Shown here: positions 8,471 through 17,090 of the stretch, in pieces
How the letters are laid out: every line of letters begins with the position of its first letter
Position numbering within the stretch: position 1 is the first letter of the stretch
Assembly: GCF_018310345.1 (NCBI RefSeq)
Contig: NZ_JAGXBY010000003.1
Coordinates: 248,001 to 312,000, forward strand
Direction: 5' to 3'
Origin: Ornithinibacillus massiliensis
Lineage (GTDB): Bacteria > Bacillota > Bacilli > Bacillales > Amphibacillaceae
Length of the DNA: 64,000 bases
Translations under genes and position numbers: made by a program
Notes under the pieces: generated by a model
The model's input: the letters and a program-made list of their open reading frames with translations, nothing else
What the model was told of the DNA's origin: nothing
Database searches by the model: none

Positions 8471-9680
8471 CTTGTACTAATTTCCGTTTTACAAATCCAT
8501 TGGTAAAGCCAAAGGTAAACAGAAGTCCCCCTACCAATGTAATGAGAAACCCTAAATAAGCCTGGGCCAGCAAAAATACGATGGCATAAAGTACCGTTTG
8601 CACAATCGCAAGCTCTATAATCCACTTTAATAAAGCTTTTTTTCTCATTTCCACTTCCACAGGATACAAATCTAACCACATAATTGTGCGATGGTGTTGA
8701 TATAAGGTCATCAGTTGGAAAATAGTCATATAAAGGAATAGAATCGCAAAGATAATCTTAATCCATATATTCGGTAAAAAGTAAATAAATACTCCACCAA
8801 TAATAATTAACCGAATATACATTGATAAATAGTCTCCACCACGAATAAAGCTTATTCGATATAAGTAGTCATAGGTACTCTTCCGTTCAAAGGGAATGTT
8901 TCGTTCAATCATGGAAACTAACCATTGCCGCGATTTTATTTTATTTTTTAGATGTGGTACATCCGTAAACATATTAGCAAATCGATAGAAGGATTGCAGA
9001 CGGTGTATATCCTTTTCCAATAATAATTCCCAGTTAACACCCGCTTTTTTTCTGGACAGGCTAAAATTATATAAAAAGACAATCGTGAACAAAATCGTTG
9101 TAATACTCGCAAGAATCATATTTCCATTAATAAGGAAATAAAACACCGAAATATTCAGTAACAGTTTAGCTACCTGATCGATCACACGAATATTTTTCTC
9201 ACGGATTTTTAATATCCACCAATTAGCTATTAAATTCCACAGCTTAAAAATTAGCACCACAACAATGATTACGAGATAATTTCCTCGGTTCTCAAAACTT
9301 GTCGCGTACAATGGGCCAAATGCTGCCATCACGATAGCAACAATATAAAGCTGAATAACAAAACTATAGATTAGTGAGTTTCTAAAATATGCCCCCATCT
9401 GATGCTCAGCTGGAATTAGGAATACTAAATCCGGCTCCTTGAGGAGTGTGCGTACTGGACTATAGGTAACAACAATCCCCAATACGCCCCCCATTATCCA
9501 AGCAGTTGGAAAATTCTCTGGTAAAGTGGATAACCACTGTTGATAATAATAAGCTATAGCTGCAATAAAGAATAACATCGCAAAGGCAATATGCCCATTA
9601 AAGATATAACGTAAATACCGACTCATATCCTTTAAATGCGCACTAAAACGCTTCATAAAAAAGTCATGTGAATTAAACAT
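8457..9680 (-). CDS. ecsB: ABC transporter permease EcsB
   Basis: A 407-residue polytopic membrane protein matching EcsB, the membrane partner of the EcsA ATPase. EcsAB affects secretion, competence and protease processing in Bacillus and is linked to peptide transport. Hydrophobic blocks occur at about 30-70, 105-150, 170-215 and 290-395, with a basic cytoplasmic stretch around 215-275. It overlaps the end of ecsA by 8 bases, indicating translational coupling. The third B. subtilis gene, ecsC, is not found downstream: the next 250 bases end in a terminator and then the convergent M20 gene. Confidence 0.9.
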   Translation of the reverse strand: MFNSHDFFMKRFSAHLKDMSRYLRYIFNGHIAFAMLFFIAAIAYYYQQWLSTLPENFPTAWIMGGVLGIVVTYSPVRTLLKEPDLVFLIPAEHQMGAYFRNSLIYSFVIQLYIVAIVMAAFGPLYATSFENRGNYLVIIVVVLIFKLWNLIANWWILKIREKNIRVIDQVAKLLLNISVFYFLINGNMILASITTILFTIVFLYNFSLSRKKAGVNWELLLEKDIHRLQSFYRFANMFTDVPHLKNKIKSRQWLVSMIERNIPFERKSTYDYLYRISFIRGGDYLSMYIRLIIIGGVFIYFLPNIWIKIIFAILFLYMTIFQLMTLYQHHRTIMWLDLYPVEVEMRKKALLKWIIELAIVQTVLYAIVFLLAQAYLGFLITLVGGLLFTFGFTNGFVKRKLVQEKHS

Positions 9681-10416
9681 GGCTATCTTCCTTTGTTAAC
9701 TGTACGTATAAATCATCTAGTGCTGCCTTGGGCATTTGAAATTGCTCTCTTAGCTCCTCTAACGTACCAAGTGCTCTTATTTGTCCCTCATGTAAAATAA
9801 CAAATCGGTCACAATATCTTTCCGCAGTTGCTAGTATATGGGTTGACATTAATATGCCTGAACCGTTTTGTTTCATATCCTCCATCAATTGTAAGTAAGA
9901 CTGAATACCTAAAGGATCTAGACCGACAAATGGCTCGTCCACAATATATAGAGGCGGTTCAATTAAGAAGGCACACATAATCATCACTTTCTGGCGCATT
10001 CCTTTTGAAAAATGGACTGGAAACCATTTTAATTTCTTTTCCATTCGAAATTCTTTAAGCAATACTTGTAACCTTTTCTCAAACACATCTTCCGGAATAT
10101 TATATGCCATCGCAGTTAATCGTAAGTGTTCATACAATGTCAGCTCATCGTACAGAATTGGCATTTCTGGAATATAAGCCATTTGATTTCGGTATTCGGA
10201 AGGGTTGTCTTTAAAGGTTTTCCCATTTATTGAAACTGAACCCTTCTTCGGCTGCATTAAGCCAATAATATGTTTAATAGTCGTACTTTTACCAGCACCA
10301 TTTAAACCAATAAGCCCTACAATCTCTTTAGCGTTTACATCAAACGAAACACCATGGAGAACATTTTTGTGGGTATATCCCCCAACTAAATTGTTAATAT
10401 GTAATAAAGGTTCCAC
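9673..10416 (-). CDS. ecsA: ABC transporter ATPase EcsA
   Basis: An ABC ATPase of about 247 residues. Walker A is GLNGAGKSTT, the signature is HFSKGMRQKVMIM, and Walker B is PLYIVDEPFVGLDP; the switch histidine is in STHILATAERY. The stretch YIPEMPILYDELTL is typical of EcsA. I chose the GTG at 10414-10416, which stands seven bases after an AGGGGG site; the frame is open further upstream to 10458 without a site. It powers EcsB and is divergent from hit, as in B. subtilis. Confidence 0.92.
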   Translation of the reverse strand: MEPLLHINNLVGGYTHKNVLHGVSFDVNAKEIVGLIGLNGAGKSTTIKHIIGLMQPKKGSVSINGKTFKDNPSEYRNQMAYIPEMPILYDELTLYEHLRLTAMAYNIPEDVFEKRLQVLLKEFRMEKKLKWFPVHFSKGMRQKVMIMCAFLIEPPLYIVDEPFVGLDPLGIQSYLQLMEDMKQNGSGILMSTHILATAERYCDRFVILHEGQIRALGTLEELREQFQMPKAALDDLYVQLTKEDSHV

Positions 10417-10693
10417 AATTATTCCCCCTACTTGATCACTTGTTAAAAATTTTATCATTTATGGGGGGAAATTCCAAAGGAAACTCTCATACCTTTTTCG
10501 ACATTTACATAAAAGAAGTGTATAGAAACGCGAAAAAAGTTCAAAATACTACTGTAGAGTCGAGGAAACCAAATAGCAACAAACCAATTTGTTAACACAA
10601 ATGAGGTGTTAGTGTTGGAGAATAGTGATGCTTCACTAAAGGACAACATGAAAAAAACAAATGGGGTGTTTGCGAAAGATAATCTAATGAAAT

Positions 10694-10749
10694 AAAACCC
10701 TTTTGTTAGAACATATCTCAACGCCAAGGGATACTAACAAAAAGGTTTT
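10694..10749. repeat. 16-bp inverted repeat, terminator-like
   Basis: Arms AAAACCCTTTTGTTAG and CTAACAAAAAGGTTTT pair with one mismatch around a 24-base loop. Either strand could yield a hairpin. No gene ends close by on either side. Confidence 0.7.
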
Positions 10750-10828
10750 GTAAAAACCGGATAAGTTGCTTTAAGCAGTTTAGCGGTAGTACAAGTCCCC
10801 ACATTAGTTTTCTTGTCCGCGGCTCTAC

Positions 10829-10875
10829 AAAAACAGGCTCATCCTTTTTGGGGTGAAGCCTGTTTTCTTGTTTTG
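10829..10875 (+). terminator. Orphan terminator upstream of hit
   Basis: The arms AAACAGGCT and AGCCTGTTT, with extra CATCC/GGGTG pairing, are followed by TTTTCTTGTTTT. No annotated gene precedes it on this strand. This implies an unrecognised transcript in 10417-10828 or an attenuator for hit. Confidence 0.7.
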
Positions 10876-10946
10876 TATTAGCTTAAGACTTTACATTAAT
10901 CAGACAGAATAGATAAAATAAAGGAAAAAGTTAGGAGTTGGTTATA

Positions 10947-11375
10947 TTGGCACATGAAGATTGTATATTCTGCAAATTAATTGAAGGAGAAATCCCTTCA
11001 GCTAAAGTGTATGAGGATGAACACGTACTGGCCTTTTTAGATATTAGCCAAGTCACAAAAGGACACACATTAGTGATTCCTAAAAAACATGTGAAAAATA
11101 TCTACGAAACACCGAGTGAAGTTGCATCAGAATTATTTGCACGCGTTCCCCGTATCGCAAATGCTATTAAAGTAGCTTTTCAGCCTGTCGGTATGAATTT
11201 ACTAAATAATAATGAAGCACCTGCAGACCAATCCGTCTTCCATTTACATATTCATTTAATTCCACGGTATGGTGAAGGAGATGGTTTTTCATCGAACTGG
11301 AAAGTTCATACGGACGATTATACTCCTAGTGACTTACAACAGATAGCTGGTCAAATAAATAAGGAAATCAATTAG
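10947..11375 (+). CDS. hit: HIT-family nucleotide hydrolase Hit
   Basis: A protein of about 142 residues of the histidine-triad family. It shows CIFCKLIEGEIPSAKVYED near the N-terminus and the catalytic triad in SVFHLHIHLIPRY. HIT proteins hydrolyse nucleoside phosphoramidates and related adenylylated compounds. Translation probably starts at the TTG at 10947, nine bases after AGGAG; another TTG at 10938 abuts that site. It is divergent from ecsA, as in B. subtilis. The physiological substrate is not known. Confidence 0.93.
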   Translation: MAHEDCIFCKLIEGEIPSAKVYEDEHVLAFLDISQVTKGHTLVIPKKHVKNIYETPSEVASELFARVPRIANAIKVAFQPVGMNLLNNNEAPADQSVFHLHIHLIPRYGEGDGFSSNWKVHTDDYTPSDLQQIAGQINKEIN

Positions 11376-11482
11376 TCAAACAATTTGTAAATTAATTCTT
11401 TTTATTTTTGTCGATGTTTGATATACTTATGATAAGTTTCTGCAACTGACAACGAGTGTACAGTTGAGGAACAAAAATTTAT

Positions 11483-11509
11483 GAGCTTAGATAGCTTAGC
11501 TGAGGAGAG
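11483..11509 (+). promoter_or_regulatory. TRAP-type RNA-binding site in the trpP leader
   Basis: Six GAG/TAG triplets occur at 11483, 11488, 11492, 11497, 11502 and 11507, spaced by two bases (once by one). Further GAG triplets occur at 11454 and 11466. The last triplets form the Shine-Dalgarno GAGGAGAGG of trpP. This matches how tryptophan-loaded TRAP (MtrB) represses trpP translation in B. subtilis. The spacing pattern is seen; binding by TRAP is inferred. Confidence 0.75.
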
Positions 11510-11515
11510 GTACAA

Positions 11516-12031
11516 ATGAATACAAGGGTTTTAGTCATTTTATCACTATTAGTAGGGATGGGTGCTGTATTGCATTTTATCATGCCCCCAATTTATGGTG
11601 TAACACCAGACATGATGTTAGCTATGATGTTTATCGGTATCATGTTATTTCCTAAATTGAAATATGTTGGTGTATTAGCAATTGCAACAGGGATTTTATC
11701 GGCGCTCACGACAAATGCACCTGGTGGTCAAATAGCCAATTTTATTGAAAAACCAATTACAGCCATCATCTTTTTTGCACTCTTTCTGTTAATTAAAGAT
11801 CGAGTCAACATAAGAATAGGCGTACCTGTTTTAACTGCTGTTGGTACAATGATTAGTGGAGCCATTTTTCTTACATTAGCGTTATATGTCGTAGGACTAA
11901 TGGATGGCGTATTTGTACTCGCTTTTGCTTCTGCTGTATTACCTGCAGCTGCTTTAAATACGGTGCTGATGATTATTATTTTTCCAGTAGTCCAGCAAAT
12001 ACTAAAGCGATCCAAGCCAATAGCTGTTTAA
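11516..12031 (+). CDS. trpP: Tryptophan transporter TrpP
   Basis: A 171-residue membrane protein with five to six hydrophobic segments that matches TrpP (YhaG), the Bacillus tryptophan uptake protein. Recognisable stretches are FIMPPIYGVTPDMMLAM and ALTTNAPGGQIANF. The ATG at 11516 follows GAGGAGAGG, which is embedded in a run of GAG/TAG triplets, so translation is likely blocked by TRAP when tryptophan is abundant. It lies between hit and yhaH, close to the B. subtilis order. A strong terminator follows. Confidence 0.92.
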   Translation: MNTRVLVILSLLVGMGAVLHFIMPPIYGVTPDMMLAMMFIGIMLFPKLKYVGVLAIATGILSALTTNAPGGQIANFIEKPITAIIFFALFLLIKDRVNIRIGVPVLTAVGTMISGAIFLTLALYVVGLMDGVFVLAFASAVLPAAALNTVLMIIIFPVVQQILKRSKPIAV

Positions 12032-12044
12032 TGAATGATAGGAT

Positions 12045-12080
12045 AAATCCCCTGGCATCTGTGTTGTCAGGGGATTTTTT
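12045..12080 (+). terminator. Terminator of trpP
   Basis: The stem TCCCCTGGCA / TGTCAGGGGA is followed by six T residues, 14 bases after the trpP stop. Confidence 0.92.
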
Positions 12081-12155
12081 AAGGAAAACATTCCTAATAC
12101 ATACAAATAGAGAAACAAGGAAAAATTATAGTGAATGGGAAGGAGCGGGATTCAT

Positions 12156-12521
12156 ATGGCAAAAGGTAAATCTCTCATGCTAGGTATAATGGTAGGAGGT
12201 GTAGTTGGAGCAGTTACAACATTATTAACTACTCCATCATCAGGTAAAGAATTTAGAAATAAGGTAAAAGATCAATCCCAAGAATGGATGGAGCTTTTGG
12301 AAAATCTTAAACTGGATGGACTACGTCTTAAAAATCAAATTGCAGCAACATCTAAAGAAGGTGTTTCCCTCATTAAGGATTTAACACATGAAATGAAAAG
12401 CTCTATAGTCGAATGGAAAGAATCGGTAGAACCACATCAGAAAAACATTCACCAATATTTGGAACAAATTGAATCAAGCCTTAAGGATTTAGAAGAGAAA
12501 GTAAATGCTAGTAAGAAATAG
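12156..12521 (+). CDS. yhaH: YtxH-domain protein YhaH
   Basis: A 121-residue protein with a Gly-rich N-terminal membrane helix (GIMVGGVVGAVTTLLTTPSSGKE), the hallmark of YtxH-domain general-stress proteins, then a charged helical tail. The function of the family is unknown. I placed the start at the ATG at 12156, after GGGAAGGAGCGGG; an ATG at 12135 lacks a ribosome site. It is followed by a terminator at 12535-12566. Confidence 0.85.
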   Translation: MAKGKSLMLGIMVGGVVGAVTTLLTTPSSGKEFRNKVKDQSQEWMELLENLKLDGLRLKNQIAATSKEGVSLIKDLTHEMKSSIVEWKESVEPHQKNIHQYLEQIESSLKDLEEKVNASKK

Positions 12522-12534
12522 AAAATGAAGATAG

Positions 12535-12566
12535 AAACCAACACTTTAAGTGTGTTGGTTTTTTTA
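12535..12566 (+). terminator. Terminator of yhaH
   Basis: The stem AACCAACAC / GTGTTGGTT is followed by a T-run, directly after the yhaH stop. Confidence 0.9.
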
Positions 12567-12644
12567 TTACAAATTATACTTGAAAGATGGTTGATCACTA
12601 TTCTTCCTTGAAACTTTTTCCCTTCTCCTTCTACCACTAGCACT

Positions 12645-12680
12645 AAAAAACCTGCAAGCCTTATAAGCCTACAGGTTTCA
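12645..12680 (-). terminator. Terminator of the opuA operon
   Basis: On the reverse strand AAACCTGTAGGCT pairs with GGCTTGCAGGTTT (with G-U pairs) around TATAA, followed by a T-run. It lies 14 bases beyond the opuAC stop. Confidence 0.85.
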
Positions 12681-12693
12681 TCAATATTATTTA

Positions 12694-13584
12694 TTATTCA
12701 ATTCCTTTTGTCCACTCCGCAACTTTATCTGGATTTTCTTCTACCCATTTAGCTGCTGCTTCTTCTTCGTTCATACCTTCAGAGATATCAAGCATAACGG
12801 ATTCTAAATCTTCCGGAGTCCAGAAGAAGTTATCAAGCACTTGGTAAGCTTCTGGTAAATCGTCCTTTAAACCTTTTCGAACCATCGTTTCAATAGTTTC
12901 TGCTCCACCGAATGTCCCCTTTGGATCCTCTAAATATTTCAGATCATATTTAGCGAATTTCCAGTGCGGAGACCAACCAGTTACAATAATTTCTTCTTCG
13001 TTCTCATACGCTTCTCCTAAAGCAGTGGCCATTGCACCACTTGAAGAGGTTACAACTTCCCAATCCTCGAGGTTTTCATAATCTTCTAATGCTTGTTCAG
13101 AAGTTGCTACTACACCTGCTCCTGGTTCAATGCCAGTAATCTTTTTACCAGCTTCGTCAGATAGATCTTCAATTGAATCAACATCCATATACGATGGTAC
13201 GACTAACCCAATTTTAGCTCCTTCTAGATTAGGACCAAGCTGCTCCATTTGGTCACCATATTGCTCAAATTGACTACCATGTGTCGCTGGTAACCATGCA
13301 GCAACCATTGCATCAGCTTCACCATTTGCTACCGCTTCCCACATTATGGAGTTATCTAATGCTGTTAATTTTACATCATATCCTAAGTCTTCTAACACTT
13401 TACCTACAACATTTGTAGAAGCAATTTCGGTATCCCATGTTACATAAGCAAGATTAATTTCTTTCCCTGCTTCTGATGAACCCTCATCACTAGATGAATC
13501 ATTGTCTGATGAGCAACCAGCTGCAAATAATGATAATGATAAACCAGCAATCAATCCTAGACGTTTCCAGTTACGTTTAAACAT
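12694..13584 (-). CDS. opuAC: Glycine-betaine-binding lipoprotein OpuAC
   Basis: A 296-residue secreted lipoprotein. It has a signal peptide, lipobox LFAAGC with Cys24 as the lipidation site, and a Ser/Asp/Glu-rich linker, then an OpuAC substrate-binding domain. Tryptophans expected to cage the trimethylammonium group are visible in AYVTWDTE, AAWLPATHG and TGWSPHWKF. It is strongly acidic, as in halotolerant species. It captures betaine outside the cell for OpuAB/OpuAA. It is the third gene of the operon, separated by 122 bases from opuAB. The ATG follows AAAGGGGAG. Confidence 0.94.
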   Translation of the reverse strand: MFKRNWKRLGLIAGLSLSLFAAGCSSDNDSSSDEGSSEAGKEINLAYVTWDTEIASTNVVGKVLEDLGYDVKLTALDNSIMWEAVANGEADAMVAAWLPATHGSQFEQYGDQMEQLGPNLEGAKIGLVVPSYMDVDSIEDLSDEAGKKITGIEPGAGVVATSEQALEDYENLEDWEVVTSSSGAMATALGEAYENEEEIIVTGWSPHWKFAKYDLKYLEDPKGTFGGAETIETMVRKGLKDDLPEAYQVLDNFFWTPEDLESVMLDISEGMNEEEAAAKWVEENPDKVAEWTKGIE

Positions 13585-13706
13585 AATAGCTAACTCCCCT
13601 TTTAAAATAATGTATTTATATGGAACTTTTCATCATGAAAAGTTTACCAATAATACTCCTTATGAGGCATAAGCATTCCCGCACTTGAAGCGGAAGCATG
13701 CCTGAT

Positions 13707-14561
13707 TTAAGCATTGTTTTGCTTATTCATGCTCTGTGTAAAACGATCAATTATAATCGCTACTATTACAATTCCTATACCGGCAACAAACCCTGTACCG
13801 ACATCAGAACGCTGTAATGCTGTTAATACTTCTTTTCCAAGACCTGGTGCTCCAATCATGGAAGCAATAACGACCATTGATAGCGCAAGCATGACAGTCT
13901 GATTTATACCAGCCATAATGGTAGCCTTTGCCATTGGTAGCTCTACTTTAAAAAGTTTCTGAGCACCCGTACTACCAAATGCTTCTGAAGCTTCAATTAG
14001 CTCTTTTGAGACTTGACGGATTCCTAAATTCGTAAATCGAACAGTAGGTGGTGTTGCAAAGATTAACGATGCGAATACACCTGGAACCATTCCAATTCCA
14101 AAGAATGCAACCGCTGGTATTAAATATACGAATGCAGGCATCGTCTGCATGAAATCTAATACTGGTTTAAGAATTGCTTCTGCTGTTTTACTTTTAGACA
14201 TTAGTATGCCGATAGGGACACCTATTATAATAGAGAGTAAACTTGCTATTAGTACTAGCGTGACCGTGCTCATTAACTCTTCCCAGTAACCTTGGTTGTA
14301 AATTAACCATAGTCCAACAAATGAAAAGATTGTCAAACCAATTTTCTTCTTAGATAAAACAAATGCTAAAATAGCGATAATAATCATAAATATATATGGC
14401 GGTATTAACATTAATACATCTTCAGAAAACCATTCCATAAAATTACCTAGATGTTGTTTTATCGGATCAAAGAAAATAGCAAATGTATCCTTTGTCCAAC
14501 TCGTAAAGTCCTTAGCCCAATCTGCTATCGGTATTCCTTCTGTAAACCATTCTTTAAACAT
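13707..14561 (-). CDS. opuAB: Glycine-betaine ABC permease OpuAB
   Basis: A 284-residue permease with about seven helices. The binding-protein-dependent permease (EAA-type) loop reads [22 protein letters not shown]. The N-terminal amphipathic stretch and helices (about 1-90) are typical of OpuA permeases. It overlaps opuAA by 8 bases, so translation is coupled. It forms the membrane channel for betaine uptake under hyperosmotic stress. Confidence 0.94.
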   Translation of the reverse strand: MFKEWFTEGIPIADWAKDFTSWTKDTFAIFFDPIKQHLGNFMEWFSEDVLMLIPPYIFMIIIAILAFVLSKKKIGLTIFSFVGLWLIYNQGYWEELMSTVTLVLIASLLSIIIGVPIGILMSKSKTAEAILKPVLDFMQTMPAFVYLIPAVAFFGIGMVPGVFASLIFATPPTVRFTNLGIRQVSKELIEASEAFGSTGAQKLFKVELPMAKATIMAGINQTVMLALSMVVIASMIGAPGLGKEVLTALQRSDVGTGFVAGIGIVIVAIIIDRFTQSMNKQNNA

Positions 14562-15753
14562 GTTCTAGATTCACCTCACTATCCCCAGCAAGAGCAGCAA
14601 TGACAGCACCTCGTACAATTATTCCTACCAGTTTCTTATCTTGAACAACCGCTACAGGAACAGGTGAACCATTGATTACATTAAAAATGTCTTGCATAGT
14701 AGTTTCTTTTTCTACCTCTTTAATATCAGTCCGCATAATTTCTTTTAAGTCACGAACATCTTGTTTCCTTGCATCCGAAGCATCATCAGCTGTTACATAT
14801 CCTTTTAAATTACGTTTACTATCTACTACTAAAATGCTAGATATACCAGATTCCTTCATTCGTTCTAATGCTACACGTGGACCGTGCTTTTCAATATTTA
14901 TCGTCTCAGGTCGCTTCATGATATGTTGTGCCGTTAATACTTTTGAACGGTCAACATCTTCTACAAATCGTTCAACATACTCATTAGCAGGATTAACTAA
15001 TATTTCCTCCGGCGTTCCAATCTGTACGATCGATCCATCCTTCATTAGTGCAATTCGGTCCCCAATCCGTAATGCCTCATCCAAATCATGTGTAATAAAA
15101 ATAATCGTCTTTTTCATAGTAGATTGTAAGTCTATTAATTCATCTTGCATGTCCTTACGTATTAAGGGGTCAAGTGCTGAGAATGCTTCATCCATTAGAA
15201 GTACTTCCGGATCATTAGCTAACGCTCTAGCTAGACCAACACGTTGTTGCATACCACCAGATAGCTGGTCAGGTTTTTGATGGGCGTAACCACCTAATCC
15301 TACAAGTTCAAGTGCTTCTTTTGCTTTTTTTGTTCTTTCCTCTTTAGGAATCTTTTGAACCTCTAATCCAAATTCCGTATTTTGTAGAACCGTACGATTT
15401 GGAAAGAGTGCAAAACGCTGGAACACCATGCCAAGTTTTTCACGACGTACTTGACGTAGCTCCTTCTTATCCATTTTTGCTAAATCCTGTCCATCAACTA
15501 ACATGCTTCCTTCTGTCGGGTCGATTAATCGATTTATCAGTCTTACTAACGTTGATTTACCACTTCCAGATAACCCCATGATAACGAAGATTTCTCCTGG
15601 CTCAACCGTAAATGATGCTCGATTAACACCAACAGTACTACCTGTCTTTTTTAAAATTTCTTCCTTTGATAATCCTTTATCCAAAAGTTCTAATGCCTGC
15701 TTTGGATTTTTCCCAAAAACCTTTGATAGGTTTTTTGCCTCTATAATCGGCAA
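14554..15753 (-). CDS. opuAA: Glycine-betaine ABC ATPase with CBS domains, OpuAA
   Basis: An ATPase of about 399 residues. The N-terminal [13 protein letters not shown] precedes Walker A (GLSGSGKST), signature [15 protein letters not shown] and Walker [15 protein letters not shown] tandem CBS module follows (about 275-390: [36 protein letters not shown]). CBS domains of OpuA proteins sense ionic strength or c-di-AMP. The start is ambiguous: a TTG at 15753 has AGAGGTGA six to seven bases upstream and is chosen; a GTG at 15762 has none. It heads the operon and is divergent from a GbsR-type regulator. Confidence 0.92.
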   Translation of the reverse strand: MPIIEAKNLSKVFGKNPKQALELLDKGLSKEEILKKTGSTVGVNRASFTVEPGEIFVIMGLSGSGKSTLVRLINRLIDPTEGSMLVDGQDLAKMDKKELRQVRREKLGMVFQRFALFPNRTVLQNTEFGLEVQKIPKEERTKKAKEALELVGLGGYAHQKPDQLSGGMQQRVGLARALANDPEVLLMDEAFSALDPLIRKDMQDELIDLQSTMKKTIIFITHDLDEALRIGDRIALMKDGSIVQIGTPEEILVNPANEYVERFVEDVDRSKVLTAQHIMKRPETINIEKHGPRVALERMKESGISSILVVDSKRNLKGYVTADDASDARKQDVRDLKEIMRTDIKEVEKETTMQDIFNVINGSPVPVAVVQDKKLVGIIVRGAVIAALAGDSEVNLEHV

Positions 15754-15846
15754 AACCTTCACCTCTTTCTATACAATTAACATCTATCCATTAAATCCTT
15801 GATTAATAGATTGATTTCATAAACGCCGTGTTTTGCTTACTGTATT

Positions 15847-15931
15847 ACTATATACTTTATTGTACGAACAGGACAAACTTGATATTCTTTAATTTTCGAA
15901 CATATAAATTGTACAGTTTATTCTGTACGAA
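15847..15931. promoter_or_regulatory. Divergent opuA / regulator promoters with inverted-repeat operator
   Basis: Toward opuA: -35 TTGTCC (complement of 15871-15876) and -10 TATAGT (complement of 15847-15852), spacing 18. Toward the regulator: TTGATA at 15879-15884 and TATAAA at 15903-15908, spacing 18. A perfect inverted repeat GTACAG-N6-CTGTAC at 15911-15928 follows directly. The 8-mer TGTACGAA occurs at 15861-15868 and again at 15924-15931. These are good operator candidates for the neighbouring GbsR-type protein. Confidence 0.5.
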
Positions 15932-16049
15932 TTATACAGTGTCTTTCCTTATAAATACTCCATAATACTCCATAATCCACCTTAACTATCCATTTTTAAT
16001 TAAAGTGATACTATTGTAACCTTAAGTTAGGTACATATAGGAGGGTTTC

Positions 16050-16547
16050 ATGTTGAATAGCAGCAACGAAACGATTAAGAACGGTATATTATTGGAATTC
16101 GCTAAAACAATTGAATTATTTGAGCTATCCCCTTTAGAAGCTAGAGTATTTACGATACTATATATGGAAGCGCAACCTCTAACGTTAGATGAACTTAGTG
16201 AAGCATTAGGAAAAAGTAAAACCTCCATGAGTAATAGTGTTAGGAGTTTAGTCGATCTAAATCTAGTAAAGCGAGTGTGGAAAAAAGGAGTACGTAAGGA
16301 TTTATACCAAGCCAACAGTCAACTTTTTAAGCACTTCATGAATTCCTATCTAAAGAAGTGGCTCGATGCCACATCTGATCGAAAAGATGCATTGCTAGAA
16401 ATTCAAGGTCAAATTGAACAGATAACTACAGATGAAAGAAATCGAGATTTAGAGAAAAGGCTGCTTCAAATCATGCAGTTTCATAAACAATTAGAAGAAT
16501 TCTTTTATGAAGCTTCTCAAATAAAAAAAGATGACTATAGGGGATAA
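16050..16547 (+). CDS. GbsR/OpcR-type MarR-like regulator, probable opuA regulator
   Basis: A 165-residue winged-helix protein of the GbsR group. The DNA-binding part (about 25-95) contains LTLDELSEALGKSKTSMSNSVRSLVDLNLV, followed by the hallmark KRVWKKGVRKDLYQA; a helical dimerisation region completes it. GbsR and OpcR repress compatible-solute uptake and synthesis genes in B. subtilis and are inactivated by choline or other cues. Divergent placement against opuAA strongly suggests it controls that operon. The ATG follows AGGAGGG. Its terminator is shared with yhaI. Confidence 0.85.
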   Translation: MLNSSNETIKNGILLEFAKTIELFELSPLEARVFTILYMEAQPLTLDELSEALGKSKTSMSNSVRSLVDLNLVKRVWKKGVRKDLYQANSQLFKHFMNSYLKKWLDATSDRKDALLEIQGQIEQITTDERNRDLEKRLLQIMQFHKQLEEFFYEASQIKKDDYRG

Positions 16548-16567
16548 CCTCTATAAGCCATCTTTTT
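16525..16567. terminator. Bidirectional terminator regulator / yhaI
   Basis: An AAAAAAGATG/CATCTTTTTT stem encloses a second CTATAG-type stem. It overlaps the 3' ends of both convergent genes. Confidence 0.85.
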
Positions 16568-16886
16568 TTAGGATTTGAATAAATTCATCTAATAAGTCTG
16601 GAAAATAACCTTCTCTTCTTAAAGCATAAATTGTATCTGTTGGATTTAGTTTTGGATTCAGTAACCCTGCAAACCTAGCTAAAAGGGAGGAATAATGCAG
16701 TAATCCCTCTTCTTTCTGTTCTATATACTCCGAATTAATATTCTCTAATGTATGAAATATTTCCTTATATTCTTCTTCTGTTATTTCATTTTCGATAACA
16801 AGCTTCGTGAAAGGGAATTTATTCACATCGATAATTCTCGTTAGCAACTGTAAATGAAATGTTGCCAGATTGTTATGCTCACTCAT
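16551..16886 (-). CDS. yhaI: DUF1878 protein YhaI
   Basis: A 111-residue helical acidic protein matching the DUF1878 family (B. subtilis YhaI, about the same length). Recognisable stretches are TFHLQLLTRIIDVNKFPFTKLVIE and YALRREGYFPDLLDEF. No enzymatic motif or membrane segment is visible, and the function is unknown. It is convergent with the GbsR-type gene. In B. subtilis yhaI stands near scoC (hpr); here that position is taken by the opuA locus. Confidence 0.8.
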   Translation of the reverse strand: MSEHNNLATFHLQLLTRIIDVNKFPFTKLVIENEITEEEYKEIFHTLENINSEYIEQKEEGLLHYSSLLARFAGLLNPKLNPTDTIYALRREGYFPDLLDEFIQILKKDGL

Positions 16887-17090
16887 CTCGAACCCCCTCT
16901 TTCGCCCACTCTTTACTTAGTTATCAGAATATAATTTCAATTGCTAGTATTTTTATATAATTTTTTTTCGTAAATCCTATTGCAATTTCCTCTATAAGAT
17001 ACTATCATCAATAAGGCTTTAGAATTAATAGTCATTCCTTTAGACAATCATTCATAGTCTAACATAACGAAGTGAAGGAGAAGGCATATA

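Larger units (their letters stand above)
10417..10946. other. Structured 530-base gap between ecsA and hit
   Basis: No convincing protein gene is present. Read left to right, the region holds a twice-repeated ACAAATGRGGTGTT segment (about 10600 and 10655), a long inverted repeat (10694-10749), a bulged hairpin (10783-10820) and a terminator-like stem (10829-10875). It must also carry the divergent ecsA and hit promoters. The succession of hairpins ending in a T-run suggests a small RNA or a decayed dispersed element. Confidence 0.5.

Noticed and set aside
8386..8679. 97-residue Cys/Gly-containing frame opposite the ecsB 3' end
   Set aside because: Same strand but a different frame, inside ecsB, with no ribosome site; a shadow.
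10455..10727. 90-residue Phe-rich reverse-strand frame between ecsA and hit
   Set aside because: No ribosome site, low-complexity Phe/Ser composition, and it lies over the repeat-like region; more likely a chance frame across a repeat.
14672..15280. 202-residue forward frame inside opuAA
   Set aside because: Antisense shadow of a strongly conserved ABC ATPase; Ser-rich composition typical of the complement.
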